DNA of 47,248 nucleotides, taken from Ophiostoma sp. CBS 140.51 (Eukaryota; Ascomycota; Sordariomycetes; Ophiostomatales; Ophiostomataceae). A program made the position numbers and the translations under genes. The stretch's first letter is position 1. Each line of letters starts with the position of its first letter. Positions 41,859 through 47,248 of the stretch are shown piece by piece. Below the pieces are notes generated by a model. That model was not told the origin of the DNA, did not search any database, and saw only the letters and a program-made list of their open reading frames with translations. The stretch covers positions 1 to 47,248 of the forward strand of contig JANSLP010000259.1 in NCBI GenBank assembly GCA_029298735.1. Reading direction: 5' to 3'.

Positions 41859-43589
41859 TCACAAAACCAACCGGAACGATGGCTCCCGGTCGTCGCCCGA
41901 CCCAATAAACTGGTCATACTTGCCCCGAGCCTTGTCGTTGTTGATCTTGCGGCAGTACAGCACATTGCCCAGAATCATAAACCAGCCGGCAACCAGCAAA
42001 CTCAGGATGATGGTATGGCCCTTGTGGAACTGGGGGCTTTGGGTAGACGGATACACAAACACAGTGACAAAGCCACCACAGTTGGCAATCGCTAGCTGAA
42101 GAGCGGCTGCTGTGGCTCTCTTATAGTGACCGGCAGAGTTGTTGGCGAGCCAGCCAAGAACTGGCGGTACACTGGAGTACAAGCCCGTTGCCATCAAAAA
42201 GGTCATACCGTACTTGACACTGGGACTGTGGACATTGGCAATGACGGCGTAACCGATAATGGCAATGGGCATGGTGAACAACATGATAATACCGCGGACC
42301 TGGAAACGGTCGGACGCGAAAGCGACAATGACTGGAAAGACAGAGGTTAGCGGTGAGCGACAGACGGAGAGGAGACCGAGAAAAGAGGGGACCCATGTGC
42401 ACGCCATGTGGGACAGGAGGATGCAAAGGAGGACAAATTGTGAGATTGAGAATGAGGGGCGAGTCTCGACAAGGCAAGGACACGCGAAATCTTACAAACG
42501 TACCAGTAACGACAGATGCCACTGCATAGGGGATAACCGACCACAGCTGCGCAGCGTTGGCCGTGTGGCCAAGAGCGGCAATGATGGTCGGGAGCTGCGC
42601 AATATGTTAGACATGAGCAAATATACACGGAAGGCACACAAAATACTTACAAACAAACCGAACGAATACAGCCCCGACAAGATGCCAAAGTAGGCACTCG
42701 CCGTCAGCCACGTCTGCCAGCTAAAGACCGCGCGGCCGACCTCGTGCCAGCTAAACTTCTCGGAAGCTTCATACTCCGGGTTCATCATGCTGCCCGTGCT
42801 GCCGGCGAAGACGGCCCGCTGCAGACGGCGCACCGCATAGGCCTTCTCTTCCTCACTCAAAAATGATGCGCCGGCCAGACCGTTGGGCAGAATTAGAGCG
42901 GCAAGTCCTGCTGCCGCCACCGTCAACAGTCCCTCGATGATAAAGATCCATCGCCACGCAGAATATCCGCCATGGCCCGCCAGCTCAGAGAGGCCGCGAG
43001 CCAACAGACCACCAAAGGCACCGGACAACGACGCCGCCGTGTAGAACAGACCGATACGCAGCGCCAGCTCGCGACGCGTGTACATGCTTGATAGGTACAA
43101 GATCATGCCAGGAAGCAACCCGCCTTCTGTGAAACCCAAGACAGCGCGCACGACGACAAACCCGGCAAAGTTTTGGATAAAGCCCTGGCACATACTGACG
43201 ACGCCCCAGGCAAACGTCAGGAACGGCAGCCAGATGCGCGGCGTGACCTTTTTCAAGACCAGATTGCTGGGAATCTCGCTGACAATGTATGTCGCGTAAA
43301 AGACGGCTAGGCCCTGATCATATTGCACGTCTTTGGCATCCATGCCCAGCTCCTTTTCGAGGCCGTAAAGACGGCCGTTGCCGACATTGGTACGGTCGAG
43401 GAACGAGCACAAGAAAAGAAGAGCGAGGACGGGCAAGATGCGCGTATCGAGCTTCCACAGAATGCGGCGCGTCATGGCACGTCCGGCATGGCTGTTTTCG
43501 AATTCGTCGTCGTCGCCAACGAGGTCGCTTTTTTCGACATTGTCAGCCGTGGGCTTGTCGCCCTGCAGGTCGGCCATGGCGTGGAGCAT
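41859..43589 (-). CDS. MFS anion:cation symporter, allantoate permease (Dal5) type, 3 exons
   Basis: The model is complement(join(41859..42331, 42504..42594, 42651..43589)), 500 aa. Introns are 56 nt (donor GTAAGT) and 172 nt (donor GTACGT, acceptor TTTCCAG); splicing joins LYSFGLF to LPTIIAALGHTANAAQLWSV and then to VIVAFASDRFQVRG. Family marks are RILPVLALLFLCSFLDRTNVGN in TM1, SEIPSNLVLKK, a GVVSMCQGFIQNFAGFVVVRAVLGFTEGG-type TM3-4 region, and the YSAWRWIFIIEG segment. Dal5-type permeases import organic anions such as allantoate, nicotinate or other vitamins; the substrate here is unknown. A second in-frame ATG at 43577 (context GCCATGGCC) is stronger than 43589 and may be the real start. 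About twelve helices are expected. Confidence 0.87.
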
Positions 43590-44567
43590 TGGGGCGGTTG
43601 GCGCTAATAAGGTTTTATGTCAAGCTTTTGTGGCGACAAGCGCCGAGATTTTGGTGTTTTCTTGATGCAGTTGTTTGACAGAGTTAACTCGAGTCAGTTG
43701 AGGTACTCTTGATGATATTCGTCAATGTCGTCGATGTCATTGATGAATTGTCCAGAGAATTCGCAGCTTTGCATTTCTACATCGAAAGCTTTCTGCATCC
43801 AGAGATGGATCTAAAAGGAGGGGAAGTCATTGGGAAACGAGCCCTGCGTGGCCAACTCCCAGCTTTCGCTGCCGTTATGAACCAGCTCGACCAGGTACTT
43901 CGCGGATCGTCGCCCCCAACCACTCTTAAAATGCCCAAATGCGGGGGAAGGGCCGACAGAAAGCACAGCCAACGCGATCAGCGTGTCACCACAGCGTCGA
44001 TCGTAACCTTGTCCTCCGTGCTCACGTCCGCGATAGCCAATGAACGCGAAGCAAAAAGAGACAAATGGAAGTCAGGGAACAACATGAGTCCGCTCGGACA
44101 CTACAGCGATTGGATGGAGGTTGGGGAAAAGATACCACGAGACACAAAGGTCTCCTCTCACGTTATTGTTGATGTCGTACTCGTATTGTTTTTAGAGTTG
44201 TAGTGTATGATGGTGTGATTATGTCCCAAAAAAGTACAGTGCATATGTGGAAGTCCGACGTACGACGCACCGGATTGGATTCCAAATCGATGGTCATCCC
44301 GTCGTTGTCGTACACCCTTTTCGAGGTGCGGGATTGGCGAGTTCGATTGGCGAGGTGAATGGAAACAAACATGTCAAAGTCGAGAAACCATGGATGGCCA
44401 AAACGAACCAAAAATAAATAAAAATACCCAAACCCAAAAGTCTCTTAATGTAGCACGCGGCCGCTGCCTTGTCTCGGGAAGCAGCCGGCGATCATCGACA
44501 TTCCATCGTACACAAACGCCGTCCAGAAAATGTATTTGAATGTTTGCCCACCCCGTGCATCACCCAC
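43590..44567. other. Intergenic: Dal5-type promoter and bZIP 3' flank
   Basis: A plus-strand ORF of about 163 codons (from ATG 43712 to 44203) shows no recognisable domain, and a promoter is needed here for the minus-strand permease. No other element was identified. Confidence 0.45.
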
Positions 44568-46370
44568 CTACAATAGATGCTTCGGCCCCGGGTTGTACAC
44601 GATCTGGTCCCACTCGTCGCCGTCAAAGAGCTCCGGGTAGTAAGTCACAAACTCGGGCTTCAGCCCCCAACCAGCGGCACTCATAAAACGCTCAATATAG
44701 TCCGGTCGTAGGACATGTTTCCCTAGGGCATCAGTCACCAAGACATCCTCATCCCAGCGCCAACGCAGACGCAAGCATCGGGTATATGTCCGGATAAACT
44801 TTACCATGTCGTAGCGGTCAAAGTTCTTCAGCATCTTGAGCCGCAGACCCTCCCAAAAGATCAAATCAATCGAGCCCGGATGCGGGACCCAGATCTGTTC
44901 ATAGATGGGCTTGAGAAACTGCGGCAACAATGCATATCGCTCTGCGGTCGGGTTGGTGCGCCACTTGATGTAGTGGTACGTGAGCCAGCCGACGGCCAGT
45001 CGTTCGGGGTGGCCATGATAATATGTCTTGATGCTGCGCTGGAGTGAGCTGGCCAGTGGGTTCTGGTGAGAGCCGAACATGATGTCGAGCGGCGCGGGCA
45101 CCTCGGGCGAGTCAAAGATGATGCGCATGTTGGCGTCCCACGCCGAGCGACGGACATCGTTGGGGCCTGAAGTGCGAACGGGGATGCGGGCCCATACTGG
45201 AATCTCAACGCCAGTACCAGCTCCAGCCATGCTGGTTGCGGTGCCACTCGGTGCCCACAACGCCAATCCACTGTTATCCGGTGCTGCTGTTTCTGTTTCC
45301 TCCGCAGCAGGTGCTTTTGCAGAGTACATGAACGGGTAGTACGCGACGATGGTAGAGTTGTAGTTGGCAGCCAAGTCGGCTTCTGTGGCTTGCAACGAAG
45401 TCGGCATTGGTGCGGGTATCCGATTTGACCACATATCGGTGACACCAGACGTGGCCGAGAATTGACCATTTGTGTCAAAAAAGGACGTCGCTGTGGCTTG
45501 TAATGGTACACCTGGTGGATGCATCGCATATTCTGTGTGCTGATTGCTGATGCCACTCATGTTCCCATCATCCATCTGAAGGTTGTGGTTTTGGTTGTGA
45601 CTCTGATGGTTTAGAGCATCCGACTCTGACTCGCCATCGGTACTTGATCCAGTGGCATTTATGCCGGCCAGCCAAGTCGAGTAGTCTGGCAAGCCTTCCA
45701 TATCTTGAACTGTCTTATTGTAGTTGTAGTATGGTGGTACTGATGTGGATACTACAACCTCCGTTGTTGAGGTTGAGGAGACTGGTGATGGCGCAGTATG
45801 TTGCACTGGAGGAGGAGGAGGAGGTGTCGATATTGGATTGCGTTCATCTGCAGACGTTTCGTTGGTTTGCAATGATTGCGAAGGCTTAATAGGCCTCAGT
45901 GTTTTGCTATTGTCTGTTTCTTGGGCAGTCGGCGCTTCAGGAACGTCCGGCACCTGCGACACTGTCACTGTATCTGCTAACGTCGGTGTGGCAACAGCAA
46001 TAACTTCTGCCGGTGGCTCAAACACGTCCTTGAATGACTGGAAGAGTGCTTGTAGCTGCTTTTGCCGCTCTCGTAGGGCTGCATTTTCGGCCCGCAGGTC
46101 ACGGATGGTCTTGATGTTGTCTTGGTCGGTTTGGTTGCTGTGATCGTCTCGGAACCGGTGCAGCTCTTGGCACAGTTTGACCTGTTTCTCCAAAGACTCG
46201 ATATGGCGGTTCCGCTTGTTGCGGAGGTTTTGCTGGGCAACACGGTCACGCAGCCGTTTCCGTTCGGCGGCGTCAGCTTCGGGGCGTGTTGAAGTCATTG
46301 TGACAGACCCAGTTGCCATGGACATGGTGCCGACCCGCGTAACGCGGCCTCGACTGACTCGAGTGGACAT
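44568..46370 (-). CDS. bZIP transcription factor with C-terminal DUF3425 (second copy)
   Basis: This intronless gene encodes 600 aa. The basic region lies at about residues 36-55 (AERKRLRDRVAQQNLRNKR) and is followed by a long coiled-coil/zipper (about 56-110, interrupted by a polar stretch) with leucines and acidic residues. The middle 120-380 is low-complexity and Pro/Thr/Ser-rich with a PPPPPP run. The C-terminal third (about 420-570) matches DUF3425: PLASSLQRSIKTYYHG, GWLTYHYIKWR, LPQFLKPIYEQIWVPHPGSI, then LRLRWRW. The nuclear DNA-binding role follows from the bZIP. Several other in-frame ATGs lie shortly after the first (residues 16, 18 and 25), so the start is not certain. It shares architecture with the bZIP gene at 25817 but differs clearly in sequence, so the two are old paralogues. 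Confidence 0.88.
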   Translation of the reverse strand: MSTRVSRGRVTRVGTMSMATGSVTMTSTRPEADAAERKRLRDRVAQQNLRNKRNRHIESLEKQVKLCQELHRFRDDHSNQTDQDNIKTIRDLRAENAALRERQKQLQALFQSFKDVFEPPAEVIAVATPTLADTVTVSQVPDVPEAPTAQETDNSKTLRPIKPSQSLQTNETSADERNPISTPPPPPPVQHTAPSPVSSTSTTEVVVSTSVPPYYNYNKTVQDMEGLPDYSTWLAGINATGSSTDGESESDALNHQSHNQNHNLQMDDGNMSGISNQHTEYAMHPPGVPLQATATSFFDTNGQFSATSGVTDMWSNRIPAPMPTSLQATEADLAANYNSTIVAYYPFMYSAKAPAAEETETAAPDNSGLALWAPSGTATSMAGAGTGVEIPVWARIPVRTSGPNDVRRSAWDANMRIIFDSPEVPAPLDIMFGSHQNPLASSLQRSIKTYYHGHPERLAVGWLTYHYIKWRTNPTAERYALLPQFLKPIYEQIWVPHPGSIDLIFWEGLRLKMLKNFDRYDMVKFIRTYTRCLRLRWRWDEDVLVTDALGKHVLRPDYIERFMSAAGWGLKPEFVTYYPELFDGDEWDQIVYNPGPKHLL

Positions 46371-47248
46371 TTTTTTGAAAGTCCGGGTTGGTGTGTTATT
46401 CGTGGAGATCGAATTGGGCCGTTTCTGCAGGGTATCGTTGGTCGGATGATTTCAAATCGTTTATCGTTCGTCGTGGTCCGCCATGAATGTACCCCGTCAC
46501 GATATTGGTGAATGTGTCAGTTGTTGTAGAATTGTCGACGTTTTGGCGAGTCTTTCGACGTCGTTGACTCTTCTGATCTCACAATCTTGAGCAAATCTCA
46601 AAGGAAGTCGTTCCCCAGACTCCGCACCTTCCCCGCTAGGCTGGGAAGTCTTGGTTGGGGCCATTTTTGGGGTGGAAAGGGGAAGGAGAGCTCCGCATCA
46701 GCCGACCGCTCTTGCCTGGTTGAGTCGGAGCGAGTGCACTTGCCCTGAAATTGTTTTCCGACGTTCTTTCCTATTTGGGTAACCCTTGCATCGCAACGAC
46801 AGCCTCTGATTGGCGCGAGTCAACATTTTCGTTTGTGCTCCACACGACGAAGACAGCACTTGCACGTCGCCTCCACCTGCACCAACTCTTGTGAGGGCAT
46901 TTGGTAGACATACAGTATCCCACCATAAATTCCCCGCACCAACAACTCGCTTGGAACAAAGCCCTGTGAACAAAAAGAGACTTATAAAGTGGAAATAAAA
47001 GAGATTCGAGAAGGTCGACAACAATTGACTTCGCTTGGAAGATGATATCAGTTGGTGGAGTTTTGTGGTAGCAAAGCTCTCCAGTCGGTTTTTTGGGGAG
47101 CTTGCTACAGCACCTCAAAGGATGGCTGGAATCTATACAACAACGCACTTTTTTATTACACAATCACATCCACTGCCCGTCAGCCAAAGCCGAAAAAGCG
47201 CAGACGGACAACACGATCGCGCGATGTAACAGAATGTGTTTCTTCGCT
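46371..47248. other. bZIP upstream region to window edge
   Basis: No gene is recognised. A CCAATCAGAG decamer is present on the minus strand at 46804-46813, about 435 nt upstream of the bZIP ATG. Confidence 0.5.
46804..46813 (-). promoter_or_regulatory. CCAAT box upstream of the second bZIP gene
   Basis: The minus strand reads CCAATCAGAG, identical to the decamer upstream of the phosphatase inhibitor gene. It is a likely HAP/NF-Y site. Confidence 0.35.

Noticed and set aside
43712..44203. About 163-codon plus-strand ORF between the Dal5-type permease and the second bZIP gene
   Set aside because: No recognisable domain, and the interval must contain the permease promoter.
1..47248. Transposons, IS elements, CRISPR arrays, 5S rRNA, further tRNAs
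   Set aside because: Reading by eye found no transposase-like ORF, long terminal or inverted repeats, spaced direct repeats, 5S-like sequence or second A-box/B-box pair with a good fold. A tRNAscan/RepeatMasker run would be decisive.

Overview
The window is nuclear DNA of a filamentous ascomycete (Pezizomycotina; I would guess a sordariomycete, but no marker gene settles that). The reasons are: short spliceosomal introns (56-172 nt) with GTAAGT/GTATGT-type donors and CTAAC/CTGAC branch points just before the acceptor; a fungal Zn2Cys6 regulator and two bZIP-DUF3425 regulators; an NRPS-like A-T-R reductase; a siderophore-type MFS permease; and pyrimidine-rich 5' leaders. I found no operons, IS elements, CRISPR arrays or rRNA. 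Gene models were built by joining reading frames at splice sites, so coordinates span first to last coding base and exon joins are given in the evidence.

Left part (1-10.4 kb) is mostly housekeeping: the 3' part of TAF11 (TFIID), a D-2-hydroxyacid dehydrogenase, an intron-containing tRNA-Trp, a small secreted protein, a BRCT-WGR-PARP protein and the protein phosphatase inhibitor-2 homologue.

Middle (10.8-28.9 kb) looks like a candidate specialised-metabolism locus. In order it holds a sugar-type MFS transporter, a Zn2Cys6 regulator, a divergently transcribed monocarboxylate-type MFS transporter, a 1109-aa adenylation-thiolation-reductase enzyme, a TRI12/DHA14-type MFS exporter, a bZIP-DUF3425 regulator and a class II aldolase/adducin-like protein. 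The regulator/transporter intergenic region carries three CGGCAGTNAA-like motifs, two CGGTGTTA motifs and an 18-bp perfect palindrome that includes a TATA element.

Right part (28.9-47.2 kb) starts with a 4.2-kb gene-poor stretch. It is followed by a CECR5/HDHD5-like HAD hydrolase, a short M24 peptidase, a three-exon siderophore-type permease, a 3.3-kb gene-poor stretch, a three-exon Dal5-type anion:cation symporter and a second bZIP-DUF3425 regulator. Five MFS permeases of five different subfamilies lie within 33 kb. Both gene-poor stretches hold strand-asymmetric polypurine/polypyrimidine blocks like those preceding real start codons elsewhere in the window, so unannotated transcripts are possible there.
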